Counted from the stretch's first letter, positions 43,841-52,423 are shown. The stretch is 64,000 bases of DNA from Pseudarthrobacter sulfonivorans (GCF_014712225.1 NZ_JACXBW010000008.1:1-64000); one strand, 5' to 3'. The notes: a model not told the origin generated them from the sequence alone. Numbers and translations: made by a program.

Positions 43841-43905
43841 GAGCGACTACACCTTTCACGAGGAGCGGCCGGCCACGGTGCCGGTCTGGACCAGCTGGAA
43901 CGGCA

Positions 43906-43934
43906 CACAGCATTACAAGTTTTGTAATGCTGTG
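43906..43934. promoter_or_regulatory. Perfect 13-bp inverted repeat upstream of subtilase
   Basis: CACAGCATTACAA (43906-43918) and TTGTAATGCTGTG (43922-43934) are exact reverse complements around a 3-base loop, 66 bases upstream of the subtilase start. A third TTACAA lies at 43943-43948. An operator is more likely than a terminator because no gene ends here, apart from a decayed LacI remnant. Confidence 0.5.
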
Positions 43935-44003
43935 ACCAGCCGTTACAAACGGTACAGACTGAGAGCTCAATATGACATAGAACACATCCGCGTTGTGGGT
44001 CAA

Positions 44004-44529
44004 TCATCCAACTTTCAAGCCGATGCCGGAAGACCGGCCGAAACCGGACGTCGATCCCCCGACTATGAGGCGCGCTGGCAGGACCAGCGGCTGTCCCGAC
44101 TGGGGCTGTGCGCCCCGGGGCAAATGCCAACAGGTTGGTGACTGCGCTTGACCCGAGTGCATACAGCGGAGCTTCCACGGTCATCAGTGCAGGAGCAACG
44201 AGGCCTGTCTCGTAGCTGTGTCGAAGCCCACCACACTGATCTCCTCCGGAACGTTGATGCCCCGCCTTTGGAGAGCGCGGATGAAGCCCATGGCCATCTG
44301 GTCGTTGTAGGCGATCACGGCGGTGGTCTGGTTCTGCAGCCATTCCGGGGCCCCGTCCCCGCCACCACGGCCAGTAGGTACTCTTGGACCCGGACGTCGT
44401 ACCCCCCGTTCCAACTCCGAGGCTGCCTCACGCAGTGAACGCCAGCGCATGCGTCTGCCCACGACGCTTCGGGACCTGCAAGGTAGGCGATGGTGTGGTG
44501 GCCCAGATCCCCGCAGGTGTTCGGCTGCA
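44004..44529 (-). pseudogene. LacI family regulator, frameshifted C-terminal remnant
   Basis: Pieces of a LacI-type effector domain appear in order but in different frames: HHTIAYLAGPEASWAD (about 44497), RWRSLREAASELE, then WLQNQTTAVIAYNDQMAMGF, RRGINVPEEISVVGFD, then LVAPALMTVEAPLYALGSSA, and finally QPLVLPARLIVGGSTS to the stop at 44004. At least three frameshifts are needed and the DNA-binding N-terminus is missing. It sits directly downstream of a GH3 fragment on the same strand, suggesting a former regulator/beta-glucosidase unit. Confidence 0.8.
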
Positions 44530-44680
44530 CGCCAAACTCAAGGTCGAGGCCCGCCTTAATCGCCGGTGCGGTGCTGTGAGTTGCGCCGCGATCAGACATG
44601 ACGTAACCCTCGAAACCGAGATCAACCCGCAGCCAGTCGGTCAGCAGTTCCTTGTTCTCACAGGCAAAACGCCGTTCAGG
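44530..44680 (-). pseudogene. Glycoside hydrolase family 3 fragment
   Basis: About 50 residues match a GH3 beta-glucosidase around the nucleophile: ACENKELLTDWLRVDLGFEG followed by YVMSDRGATHSTAPAIKAGL and DLEFG. The usual SDW is SDR here. Sequence on both sides is unrelated, and the fragment runs without a break into the LacI remnant, so a deletion joined the two. Confidence 0.75.
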
Positions 44681-44689
44681 TGCGGATAG

Positions 44690-45088
44690 GAGCACATCAC
44701 GGATGCGAGGTTGGCTTCTGGATGGCCATCTCGATCGGCAGCAATGTTTTGAGGTGGAGATGCTGTTTGAACACGAGTACCTGGTGCGTGCCTGGGCTGA
44801 GGGCGAAGTGATCGAGTCGAGAATTAGGGTCGAGCCAGGCGTGTTGGCGCAGCTGGGTCTGGAGGGTGCCGACGAGCGGCGGGTGGTGAAAGAGGCTCGG
44901 TGCTTCTGGCAGCTCACCAGCCGGTCATGGATTTTGCATTCATGATCGGTCTGGGCGACCTAATTGCCAGCTATGAGGACTTTCCGGAACATCTCACGAA
45001 GCGTCTGGCGGGGACCGCTGAATAAAGGCTGGCCGTGCGGTTCACCGCGCAACTCGCGGCCGCGCGTCTCAGCGCGGACAACTGCCAA
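44690..45088. other. Non-coding or unrecognised stretch
   Basis: No supported gene is visible. Short frames on both strands lack family motifs and ribosome sites. It is probably part of the decayed segment between the GH3 fragment and the VOC gene. Confidence 0.5.
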
Positions 45089-45502
45089 TCAGGCGTACAG
45101 GTGGCTGTCGAAAATCGAACGTGGCTGCTGTGCCGGGTCGGGGTGGGCAATAACAACGCGAAGGCCGTCAGGGTCGCGGCCCTCTACAAACGTGACTCCG
45201 CCGGATGTGTGGGTATCGACGTAACTGCCGGTGCCCTGCAGTGCCTGCTTCAGACATTCCAGGCCCTTGGCGCTGTCGGTGGCCCACATCAGGAGGTGGT
45301 GGCCCAATCCGCTCGGGTGGCGCTCAGCATGCTTGCCGCGTTCTATGACGTACAGCTGGAAGCCGTCGGCGGTCAGGAGGAGGGCAGACTCCGCCGAGCG
45401 GAGGGTTACCTCACATTCGAACAGGTCCCGGTAAAAGGTCACGGACCGCTCAAGTTCGGATACGTACAGAACGGACGATGCCACCTTCGCTGAATGCCCC
45501 AT
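45089..45502 (-). CDS. VOC family protein (glyoxalase/bleomycin-resistance fold)
   Basis: Protein of 137 residues with the paired beta-alpha-beta-beta-beta modules of the vicinal-oxygen-chelate fold: SSVLYVSELERSVTFYRDLFECEV in the first and a second module ending GGVTFVEGRDPDGLRVVIAHP. Metal-ligand positions include H68/H69 (GLGHHLLMW) and the glutamate of FVEGRDPDG. The frame is intact although it lies among pseudogenes. ATG 45502 has no strong ribosome site. The substrate is unknown; a role in dioxygenase or resistance chemistry is possible. Confidence 0.78.
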   Translation of the reverse strand: MGHSAKVASSVLYVSELERSVTFYRDLFECEVTLRSAESALLLTADGFQLYVIERGKHAERHPSGLGHHLLMWATDSAKGLECLKQALQGTGSYVDTHTSGGVTFVEGRDPDGLRVVIAHPDPAQQPRSIFDSHLYA

Positions 45503-45697
45503 TTAGCCATTGTTGACCCGGCAGACCCATATGGCCAGCCACAACCGGCAAGGTCAGCTGGCAAGCCTCGCAACGCAGTGCGTTAGCGCGGTCCATGAAC
45601 CCGCGCCCTGGGCCGAGTGTGTGGCAGCGACTTCCCGCCACCTCATGGCTGCGCTGCTGCTTCGTGGGACTCGTGCGGAGACGCTACATAGAAATCC

Positions 45698-46210
45698 CTA
45701 GACCTGAGGTTTCTCAAGCGAGGACTCCCGAGCATTAGCCGGACAAGGAGACTTTTGTGCGAAACGTTTGTCATCGACATCGGGCCCTTTATCTGTGCCC
45801 ATTTTCCTGCGGGGAACATGAGGCCGGTACGGGACTGGTTCGGGGTATCTTGACCGGTCCAGCCCGGCGGCGGTGATGGCATTGTCGTGGGGCCAGACGG
45901 ATCCGTTGTGGTAACTGGCAGGGTTATAGGCGCCCATGCCTGATGCCAGCGTCCTGATCTCCCAACCGGTAAACATGTCAGGGGACACCAAGTGTTCGGC
46001 CACCTGCGCGGCCTTGTCGTTGTCGATGATCCCGGTCCAAAGGCAATGGCCCGTGTTGGAGGCGAGCGCGTCGACGGGTTTCTTGTCCTTGTCCAACGCA
46101 ACCGCGAAATAGCCGCGCTCAAGCAGCCAGAGCTGTTCGTTGAACGCCTGCAGCTGGAAGCCCGCGGCGGCGAGGAGCCGTGCCGGTGTGTCAATCCATG
46201 GACATCCCAT
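45698..46210 (-). pseudogene. Truncated amylo-alpha-1,6-glucosidase fragment
   Basis: The segment AFNEQLW to HNGSVWPHDNAITAAGLD (about 46144-45865) is closely similar to residues 440-570 of the intact protein encoded at 15678-17825, for example GYFAVALDKDKKPVDALAS and GHCLWTGIIDNDKA. After GLD the frame jumps to RSRYPEPVPYRPHVP, which corresponds to RSEYSGPVPYPTACSP about 35 residues further on, so an internal deletion is present. N- and C-terminal regions are lost. Bases 45503-45697 show nothing recognisable. Confidence 0.8.
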
Positions 46211-46257
46211 GATGAGCCGGGCTGCGCCTCCCGCCAGCTGTGGTTGCGCTGGGCTCT

Positions 46258-46923
46258 TTATGTTGTTGACACGGTGAGCCGTGCGCAGCAGGCTGAACCG
46301 ACAGGGGCGGCCACCACCTGGTGTTGCTTGTCATTGCACCCGTCAAGGGTGCCCTGCAGGAGGGCGGCGCTGAGTCCGCAGACAAGGCGGGTATGGTCTG
46401 TGGCGAGGCGGCGGAACGGGCAGTTACACAACACCAGTCCCTGTCCGTCGGTCTCGGGTTCGTAACCGTTGTCGGTCAGAGCCTTCTCGAGGTTTCCAGC
46501 GAGCAGCCCGCGCCGTTGGCCTTCAGCGTAGGCGACGGCGGCAAGAGCCTCCTCCACCGTTTCTCCGGTTTCAGCGGACGCTTCGATCGCGGAGGCCAAC
46601 ATGCGGCCAGCCAGCTCGTATTCACGCGCCGGAACGGAGAGCTGGACTTCATCCAATGCCGGTTTATAGAGCTTGCTGGGACGTCCGGAGCCCGGCCCGG
46701 TTCGGGGACCCAGCTTCCTGCTTTCGGTAACCAGCAGACCGTCCCGCACCATCCTCTCGAGATGAAACGACGCAGTAGTTGGAGCCAGATTGAACCTTTT
46801 AACCAGCTCGTCCCGTGTGAGCGGGACCGGGCTGCGTATCAGCGCCTTATAGAGAGCGCGCCGTACAGGATCGACCAGTGAGGCCGCGTCGGGATTTCGC
46901 GTTGTAATCGGCGAGGAATTCAT
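46258..46923 (-). CDS. SufR-like/ArsR-type transcriptional regulator
   Basis: Regulator of 221 residues. The N-terminal winged helix reads DPVRRALYKALIRSPVPLTRDELVKRFNLAPTTASFHLERMVRDGLL. The C-terminal domain has CNCPFRRLATDHTRLVCGLSAALLQGTLDGC, a cysteine arrangement like the iron-sulfur ligands of SufR-type (COG2345) repressors. It therefore may sense Fe-S or redox state. The start is uncertain because AGGAGGTGA is only three bases from TTG 46935 and 15 from ATG 46923. The divergent folE fragment has a promoter overlapped by an inverted repeat, a plausible binding site for this protein. Confidence 0.75.
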   Translation of the reverse strand: MNSSPITTRNPDAASLVDPVRRALYKALIRSPVPLTRDELVKRFNLAPTTASFHLERMVRDGLLVTESRKLGPRTGPGSGRPSKLYKPALDEVQLSVPAREYELAGRMLASAIEASAETGETVEEALAAVAYAEGQRRGLLAGNLEKALTDNGYEPETDGQGLVLCNCPFRRLATDHTRLVCGLSAALLQGTLDGCNDKQHQVVAAPVGSACCARLTVSTT

Positions 46924-46951
46924 GGGGAAATTCAATCACCTCCTGAAGGGC

Positions 46952-47000
46952 TTGACGGACTTAATTATACGCTCTAAATTCAAGAGAACTGACTTTAGAG
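46952..47000 (+). promoter_or_regulatory. Promoter with overlapping inverted repeat, upstream of folE fragment
   Basis: TTGACG (46952-46957), 17 bases and TAAATT (46975-46980) form a good promoter. CTCTAAA (46972-46978) and TTTAGAG (46994-47000) are an inverted repeat covering the -10 and start site, as expected for repression by the divergent regulator. Confidence 0.55.
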
Positions 47001-47008
47001 GGGGTGCC

Positions 47009-47455
47009 ATGTTATCTCAGTACATCGCCCCGCAGGACGAGTACTCTGGCCCCTTAGGTGAACTGGACGGACTGGGTCTTGGGCAGGCTGCCCCCGGCAT
47101 TGACCTGGAGGGGGTCCGCGCGGCCATAGCGGACTTGGTGACCGCTCTGGGCATGGACCTTTCGGACCCGGGCTTGGCAGAGACTCCCCGCCGTGTCGCC
47201 CAGGCCTTCGCTGAAATGTTCACTGCACGATCCGCGTCGTGGACCACTTTTCCGAACACGGAGTGGTTCAACCCCGCCCGTTCGAAACGTTCCAGCAGGC
47301 CGGGCGCGTCGATGAACTCTGCCTCTCGGTCAGTCCTTGCTCGCAGGAGGACCCGCATGCGTATCCCTGCCAGCTCCCAGGAAAATCCGCACCTACAGAG
47401 AATGCATCTTCACACGTGCTCCGCTGCGGGGACATGCTTTTCCTCCGCTACCTGA
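47009..47455 (+). pseudogene. folE (GTP cyclohydrolase I) N-terminal fragment
   Basis: The first 70 residues match the start of GTP cyclohydrolase I: IDLEGVRAAIADLVTALGMD and PGLAETPRRVAQAFAEMFT. After about position 47222 the match stops and none of the catalytic region (zinc Cys/His, CEHH motif) is present. The frame continues to 47455 with unrelated, arginine-rich sequence; another frame over 47239-47484 reads HFSEHGVVQPRPFETFQQAG and may be a piece of a second gene. The promoter upstream seems intact. It is probably non-functional as a cyclohydrolase. Confidence 0.75.
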
Positions 47456-47592
47456 CCCGACAAGCACACGACGACACCGAATGAACAGTCAGTGACAACC
47501 CGCGGCTGAACAGAACATCCCGCCCCGGGACAGCCGCAGGCGTGGAACCCACCCCGGCAGGCCACGGCAACAGCACAGGAAAGGACAAGGAG

Positions 47593-47739
47593 ATGGTTCC
47601 GGACCCAGGTAATCACACATCCCGTCACAGACTTTGGCTGCCGGCCGACGCTGAGGGTTCGGCGACCTGCCGGACAGGACCACCTGCCAAGCAGCGGTGG
47701 CTTTCATTGGCCCTGCGGTACCGTCGCGGCGGCTGTTGA
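47593..47739 (+). CDS. Short hypothetical protein upstream of membrane gene
   Basis: Frame of 48 codons with ATG 47593 placed seven bases behind AAAGGA. It begins MVPDPGNHTSRHRLWLPAD, ends one base before the ATG of the membrane protein, and has no family I recognise. It may be a real small protein, or a leader that couples translation of the next gene. Bases 47485-47592 show nothing else. Confidence 0.35.
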   Translation: MVPDPGNHTSRHRLWLPADAEGSATCRTGPPAKQRWLSLALRYRRGGC

Positions 47740-47740
47740 G

Positions 47741-48217
47741 ATGGACTGGCACGGATGGGCTCTGTTCGGGCTGCTGGCCACCGGCGCACTGACGGTCGTG
47801 ATGATCTCAGCCCAGATGGCTGGCTGGACGCGCCTGGACCTTCCCCTAGTGCTTGGCACGCTCCTGACCCCTGACCCTGATCGGGCACGTGTCGCGGGAT
47901 TCTTCATCCATCTGGCCGCGGGGCAGGTTTTCGCCTTGGGCTACGCGGCTACCTTCGCGCTCCTCGGCGCGGCAACCTGGTGGGCAGGCGCGCTGCTTGC
48001 GCTCCTCCACGTCGCGGTAGCGCTGACGGTAATCCTCCCGCTGCTGCCAGGGGTCCATCCCAGGATGGCATCGACCAGGGCCGGACCTGCCAGCAGGTCC
48101 GTGCTGGAACCCCCAGGCCTGCTTGGCCTGAACTACGGCATCCAGACACCCGCCGTCGCAGTCCTCGCCCATATCCTTTACGGCGCGGTCCTCGGCCTGC
48201 TCCTGAAGGCATCATGA
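47741..48217 (+). CDS. Integral membrane protein of unknown function
   Basis: Protein of 158 residues with four hydrophobic helices: ALFGLLATGALTVVMISAQ, FIHLAAGQVFALGYAATFALLG, WWAGALLALLHVAVALTVILPL and AVLAHILYGAVLGLLL. Conserved-looking features are the polar FIHLAAGQ and HPRM segments. The stop overlaps the GH15 start (ATGA at 48214), so the two proteins are made together. No transport family was recognised. Confidence 0.7.
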   Translation: MDWHGWALFGLLATGALTVVMISAQMAGWTRLDLPLVLGTLLTPDPDRARVAGFFIHLAAGQVFALGYAATFALLGAATWWAGALLALLHVAVALTVILPLLPGVHPRMASTRAGPASRSVLEPPGLLGLNYGIQTPAVAVLAHILYGAVLGLLLKAS

Positions 48218-50097
48218 CAGCCCGGCACCCGCACGGGGTCGACGAATCGAACCTGGCAGAACCTCTCCGCCACGACACCGGGCTGTGGCAGCCCTCGCCC
48301 ATTGCTGACTATGGGCTGATCGGTGACACCCGCACGGCAGCCCTCGTGTCCGCGGGCGGCTCTGTGGACTGGCTCTGCGCCCCGGCATTTGACGGTGAGC
48401 CGGTCTTCGGGGCGCTCCTGGGCGGAGCCGTCGCCGGAACATTCCTGGCCGGACCGGTCTTACCGGCGCGAGAAGTCACACGCCAATACCGCCACCACAG
48501 CGCAACGCTGGAAACCGTCTGGTCAGCCGGCGAGGGCGAGCTCATCCTTACCGAAGCCATGGTCGCTGAAGTCGCCGGCCAGCTGCTGCCCACGACGGTC
48601 CTGATCAGACGGCTCAGTGCCAGGGGATCACCCATGCCCGCGGTCATCTGCTTCGACCCCCGTCTGGGCGAACAGCACCGCCGCCCGTTTACCCGCCGCG
48701 GACGCGACCTCGTCTGCGACTGGGGCCCTCTTGCACTGTCCCTGGGGTGCAGCCAAAAACTGGAGCTGGAACCAGGCCAGCGGACATATCTGACCATCCA
48801 CCCTGGCCGCCCCGTCACCCTCGTCCTCGCCATCGCCCACGGTGAACCCCTCATCCACGTCGAACCGTCAACAGCCTGGGACCTCGTCGAAACGGACGAA
48901 GCCCGCTGGCGGGCCTGGACGGAGGACGTCGACGAAGGCATCCCCTTCCGGGAACCCGTCCTGCGGAGCCTGCTGACCCTCCAACTGCTCACGTACTCCC
49001 CTTCCGGCGCCCCGGTGGCAGCCCCCACCACATCCCTGCCCGAGGACCCCGGCGGGATCCGCAACTGGGACTACCGGTACGCCTGGCCCCGGGACGCCAG
49101 CATCGGGGTCGGCTCCTTTCTCGCCGTGGGAAAAACCGCTGAAGCCAGAAAATTCCTCGGCTGGCTGCTGCACGCCAGCCGGCTTGAACGGCCGCGCCTG
49201 CCGGCACTGCTGACCCTCGCCGGAGGACATGTGCCGGCGGAGCGCACGCTCCGCAACTGGCCCGGATTTGCCGGGAGCACACCGGTCCGGACCGGCAACG
49301 GCGCCGCAAGCCAACACCAGCTCGACGGCTACGGATGGGTCCTGGACGCCGCCTGGGTCCTCGTGCGGAGCGGGCACCGTCTGTACTCAGAGACATGGCG
49401 GGCAATGCGCGGTTTCGCGGACCTGGTGGCCTTGCGCTGGCAGGACCCGGACGCGGGAATCTGGGAAATCCGCGACGACGCCGCCCACCATGTGCACTCC
49501 AAAATGATGGGCTGGCTGGCGCTTGACAGGGCACTGCGGATCGGACAAAGCCACCACCTCCGCGCACGGCAGCGGGACCGCTGGCAAAAGGCTAGGCACC
49601 AGCTCGCCGCCGAGATCAGGTCAAAGGGCTTTGACCCGGCCAGAAACACCTACACCCGCACCTACGGATCCACTGACCTGGACGCCGCCCTGCTGGTCCT
49701 GCCCGTCATCGGCTTCGAAGAGACCGGCTCGGACCGCGTCAAGGGAACAGTGGATGCAGTCAGCGACAACCTCTCCGCCGGTTTTCCGTTCCTCTACCGT
49801 TACCCGCCCGGCCAGGACGGACTGCCCGGAACCGAGGGGGCCTTCCTGCCCTGCTCCTTCTGGCTGGTCCAGGCCCTCGCGCACACGGGACGGCGCAGTG
49901 AAGCGACGGAACTTTTCCAAGCACTCCTGAAGAACGCCAACAAGCTCGGACTCTACAGCGAAGAAATCGACCCGGCCACAGGAACCCTCCTCGGCAACTT
50001 CCCGCAGGCCCTGACCCATGCCGCCCTGATCCAGGGCGCCCTCGCCCTCCGCGATACCGCCGCCGGCAACGAAACGACAGCCGGAACTGACCCCTGA
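48214..50097 (+). CDS. Glycoside hydrolase family 15 protein (trehalase/glucoamylase type)
   Basis: Protein of 627 residues. An N-terminal beta domain starts SPIADYGLIGDTRTAALVS and GGSVDWLCAPAFDGEPVFGALL. The (alpha/alpha)6 barrel has GGIRNWDYRYAWPRDAS, GHVPAERTLRNWPGFAGS and IWEIRDDAAHHVHSKMMGWLALDRAL, the usual GH15 substrate and catalytic regions. Actinobacterial GH15 proteins of this length include trehalases and glucan alpha-glucosidases. No signal peptide is present, so it is cytosolic. The start is fixed by the ATGA overlap with the membrane gene. It may release glucose from trehalose under stress. Confidence 0.88.
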   Translation: MTARHPHGVDESNLAEPLRHDTGLWQPSPIADYGLIGDTRTAALVSAGGSVDWLCAPAFDGEPVFGALLGGAVAGTFLAGPVLPAREVTRQYRHHSATLETVWSAGEGELILTEAMVAEVAGQLLPTTVLIRRLSARGSPMPAVICFDPRLGEQHRRPFTRRGRDLVCDWGPLALSLGCSQKLELEPGQRTYLTIHPGRPVTLVLAIAHGEPLIHVEPSTAWDLVETDEARWRAWTEDVDEGIPFREPVLRSLLTLQLLTYSPSGAPVAAPTTSLPEDPGGIRNWDYRYAWPRDASIGVGSFLAVGKTAEARKFLGWLLHASRLERPRLPALLTLAGGHVPAERTLRNWPGFAGSTPVRTGNGAASQHQLDGYGWVLDAAWVLVRSGHRLYSETWRAMRGFADLVALRWQDPDAGIWEIRDDAAHHVHSKMMGWLALDRALRIGQSHHLRARQRDRWQKARHQLAAEIRSKGFDPARNTYTRTYGSTDLDAALLVLPVIGFEETGSDRVKGTVDAVSDNLSAGFPFLYRYPPGQDGLPGTEGAFLPCSFWLVQALAHTGRRSEATELFQALLKNANKLGLYSEEIDPATGTLLGNFPQALTHAALIQGALALRDTAAGNETTAGTDP

Positions 50098-50195
50098 GGC
50101 TGCCGGTGCCGTATCACCGCTTCCACCCTCACCACCGTTTCAGCTGTGAAGGAACAGAGCCACGACAAACGCCCGAATGAAGGAGAGACAACCCG

Positions 50196-50585
50196 ATGGC
50201 CAGCCCACACGCTGTGAAAGTACGACGCATCTACGAGGCCCCGCTCGCCACAGATGGCATGCGCATCCTCGTAGACCGGCTCTGGCCACGCGGCCTGACC
50301 AAGGAAAAAGCCCGCATCGACCACTGGTGCAAGGCCATAGCCCCCTCCCCTCAGCTGCGGAAGTGGTACGACCACGACCCTCAGCTCTTCGAAGAGTTCA
50401 GCCGACGCTACCGAACCGAACTGGAAGCACCCGAAGCCGCAGCGGCCCTTGGCCGACTCCGCAGCCTGGCCGACCGCGGACCCCTTACGCTGCTGACCGC
50501 CACAAAGGAACCCATAATCAGCGAAGCAGCGGTACTGTGCGCACTGATCAAGGAAAGCCGGCAACCGTCAAGCCCCGAAAGCTAG
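50196..50585 (+). CDS. DUF488 family protein
   Basis: Protein of 129 residues with VRRIYEAPLATDGMRILVDRLWPRG, the hallmark of DUF488, followed by RKWYDHDPQLFEEFSRRYRTEL and LTLLTATKEP. The ATG at 50196 follows AAGGAGA. The biochemical role is unknown; members are often found in stress or metal-related neighbourhoods. It lies 99 bases after the GH15 gene on the same strand. Confidence 0.85.
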   Translation: MASPHAVKVRRIYEAPLATDGMRILVDRLWPRGLTKEKARIDHWCKAIAPSPQLRKWYDHDPQLFEEFSRRYRTELEAPEAAAALGRLRSLADRGPLTLLTATKEPIISEAAVLCALIKESRQPSSPES

Positions 50586-50769
50586 CCGCACCGCCGACCG
50601 GAAACCCCCTGCTCGGACCGCTCTCCTTGACTTCCATCAGGAACGATCCTATGGTCGGAATACTAATATCAAAGATGTTAGATTTAGAAACCGCGACAGC
50701 GCACATCTGCTCAGCGGTCAGCTGCAAGGCCTTGGAAAGGGCTAGCAGCGGTATCAGAGGAGGCTTCAG

Positions 50770-51090
50770 ATGCCGTTGTCAGATAGAGAGCAGAAACTGC
50801 TCGATCAACTGGAGCTGGACCTGGTCACTCAGGACCCGCGCCTGGCCCGGGAACTGTCATCAGGTTTCATGGGGGACAGGTTCAGGGCAACCACATACTT
50901 CGCTGTCCTCGCGTGCCTCATCGGCGTCGTGCTGCTTATCGCAGGCGTTGCTTCCCAGGTCACCGCCGTCGGCGTTATGGGCATCCTGCTGATGGGAGCC
51001 GGAACCTACGGTCTCGTAGATGACCGCCCCGATCGGACTGCACAACCACCGATAAACCGTCGTCCCGATTTGGGACCTGCAAAACATTGA
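50770..51090 (+). CDS. DUF3040 membrane protein
   Basis: Protein of 106 residues beginning MPLSDREQKLLDQLELDL, the typical DUF3040 N-terminal helix, followed by two membrane helices (TTYFAVLACLIGVVLLIAGVA and VGVMGILLMGAGTYGLV). The ATG at 50770 is seven bases behind GAGGAGG. The family is actinobacterial and of unknown function. The 184 bases before it hold no other gene. Confidence 0.85.
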   Translation: MPLSDREQKLLDQLELDLVTQDPRLARELSSGFMGDRFRATTYFAVLACLIGVVLLIAGVASQVTAVGVMGILLMGAGTYGLVDDRPDRTAQPPINRRPDLGPAKH

Positions 51091-51161
51091 AATCAGTGCT
51101 GAATTAATTCGTCTGCATACGTTCCGGTTCGCAGATGGTGTAAGCAAAAGAGGTGTGAGGA

Positions 51162-51326
51162 ATGGGCATTTCAACCACAGGCGAGATCCGGATCCACAGC
51201 GAGGCTCCGGCTGAAGGCGACACCACGCGGGAGTTTCCGGAGATCCGGTCCCACTCCCAGGACCCCGCTGAAGGTCCGGACTCCCCGGAAGAAGCCGATG
51301 CGGCCGAAGGTCCCCCGCAAACCTAG
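51162..51326 (+). CDS. Small acidic hypothetical protein
   Basis: Frame of 54 codons starting ATG 51162 with a purine-rich AGAGGTGTGAGG upstream. It begins MGISTTGEIRIHSEAPAEGD and contains repeated SxxPAEG motifs (SEAPAEGD and SQDPAEGP), strongly acidic and probably disordered. It has no known family. Codon third-position GC bias is consistent with coding. Confidence 0.5.
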   Translation: MGISTTGEIRIHSEAPAEGDTTREFPEIRSHSQDPAEGPDSPEEADAAEGPPQT

Positions 51327-51458
51327 TCCCAAGTGCGGCCAAATCATTGGTCCAGAACGTTGCTTAACTCAAACCGATTGATTGCGTTTCTTCAGGTGAT
51401 GGCCCGAATGGCCCGGGCGGGAACAGACGAAGCGCCCGACTCAAGGATCATTTCGACC

Positions 51459-51713
51459 ATGACAGGAACATTCGAACTTGTGGTAACAACCGGCGGGGAC
51501 TTTGAGTTCAGATTGCTCTCCCGCACCGGGAAGGTACTGGCCGTGTCCGGAAAATATAAAGACAAGAACGCAGCGGTTGCAGGCATCCGCGACGCACAAG
51601 AATGCGCCGCAATGGCGCTCATCAACGACCGCACCACCCCGCCGTCGTTGACCATGACCCCATCGGCCGGTAAACGGCAGACGCAACAGGGCCCATCACG
51701 ATGGTTCGGATGA
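51459..51713 (+). CDS. YegP-like (DUF1508) small protein
   Basis: Protein of 84 residues with one DUF1508 repeat: GTFELVVTTGGDFEFRLLSR followed by TGKVLAVSGKYKDKNAAVAGI. E. coli YegP carries two such repeats, so this is a single-repeat form with a basic tail (SAGKRQTQQGPSRW). The ATG at 51459 follows AAGGA at 11 bases; longer frames upstream do not resemble the family. Members are small soluble proteins of unknown role, often near stress genes. Confidence 0.75.
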   Translation: MTGTFELVVTTGGDFEFRLLSRTGKVLAVSGKYKDKNAAVAGIRDAQECAAMALINDRTTPPSLTMTPSAGKRQTQQGPSRWFG

Positions 51714-51829
51714 ACCAGAACGGAAAAGAAACCAGGTTCGTAGCCGGACTTGCCCCCCGTACCGGGAGCCTCCGGGTCCTGCCGGCAGGCGATGAAAAAC
51801 GCCGCCGGTCCAACGAGTACGAGTTTTAG
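51701..51829 (+). CDS. Possible 42-residue basic protein
   Basis: Frame from ATG 51701, or 51710, to TAG 51829, overlapping the end of the YegP-like gene and stopping just before the ribosome site of the DoxX-like gene. It reads MNQNGKETRFVAGLAPRTG and ends KRRRSNEYEF. There is no family match. Listed because position and codon use are compatible with coding. Confidence 0.3.
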   Translation: MVRMNQNGKETRFVAGLAPRTGSLRVLPAGDEKRRRSNEYEF

Positions 51830-51842
51830 AAGGAGAAATACC

Positions 51843-52307
51843 GTGGCTGCCACCTCAATTCCCATGCCCGCCCAAAACGGGATCAGCCGGACCCTGCACC
51901 GGGTGCAGACGGAACCGGCCTATGCGGCATTCGCGATCTTGCGGGTCGGTTTCGTTTTCCTTCCCGTGGTTTTCGGCCTGGACAAATTCGCCAACGTCCT
52001 GACGAACTGGGAGGGCTACCTGGCCCCCTGGGTTGCCGGACTGCTGCCCTTCAACGGTCACACCGCAATGCTCATCGTCGGGGCAGTGGAAATCGCCGCC
52101 GGCATCCTGATCGCCATTAAACCGCGCTATGCGGCCTATGTGGTCGCGTTCTGGCTCGCTGGCATCATAATCAACCTGCTGACATACCCAGGTTTCTACG
52201 ACATCGCCCTGCGCGATTTCGGGCTGCTCGTCGCCGCGCTGGCGCTCGCACAGCTGGCACGGGCGTTCGACCCCCGGAGGGACGCGCGCAGTACGGCGCA
52301 GCACTGA
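51843..52307 (+). CDS. DoxX-like integral membrane protein
   Basis: Protein of 154 residues with four membrane helices: FAILRVGFVFLPVVFGLDKFAN, GHTAMLIVGAVEIAAGILIAI, YAAYVVAFWLAGIIINLLTY and DFGLLVAALALAQLA. The helix 1 pattern with LDKF resembles the DoxX/DUF417-type superfamily. The start is GTG at 51843 with AGAAGGAG seven bases upstream; the frame extends further but lacks matches. A redox or stress role is possible; its substrate is unknown. Bases 52308-52423 hold no gene. Confidence 0.75.
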   Translation: MAATSIPMPAQNGISRTLHRVQTEPAYAAFAILRVGFVFLPVVFGLDKFANVLTNWEGYLAPWVAGLLPFNGHTAMLIVGAVEIAAGILIAIKPRYAAYVVAFWLAGIIINLLTYPGFYDIALRDFGLLVAALALAQLARAFDPRRDARSTAQH

Positions 52308-52423
52308 AAACCCACCGCCCAAAGAGCCTTTGACCTTGTGATGGCTGCACACCCCCATGCATCCACGACCAAGGCTGTCAGCGCCCCACCGACATGCCGG
52401 AGAACCAGCGACGACAAGAAAGA

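Noticed and set aside
44652..44945. 97-codon plus-strand frame in the decayed segment
   Set aside because: It overlaps the GH3 remnant, lacks a ribosome site and has no recognisable family.
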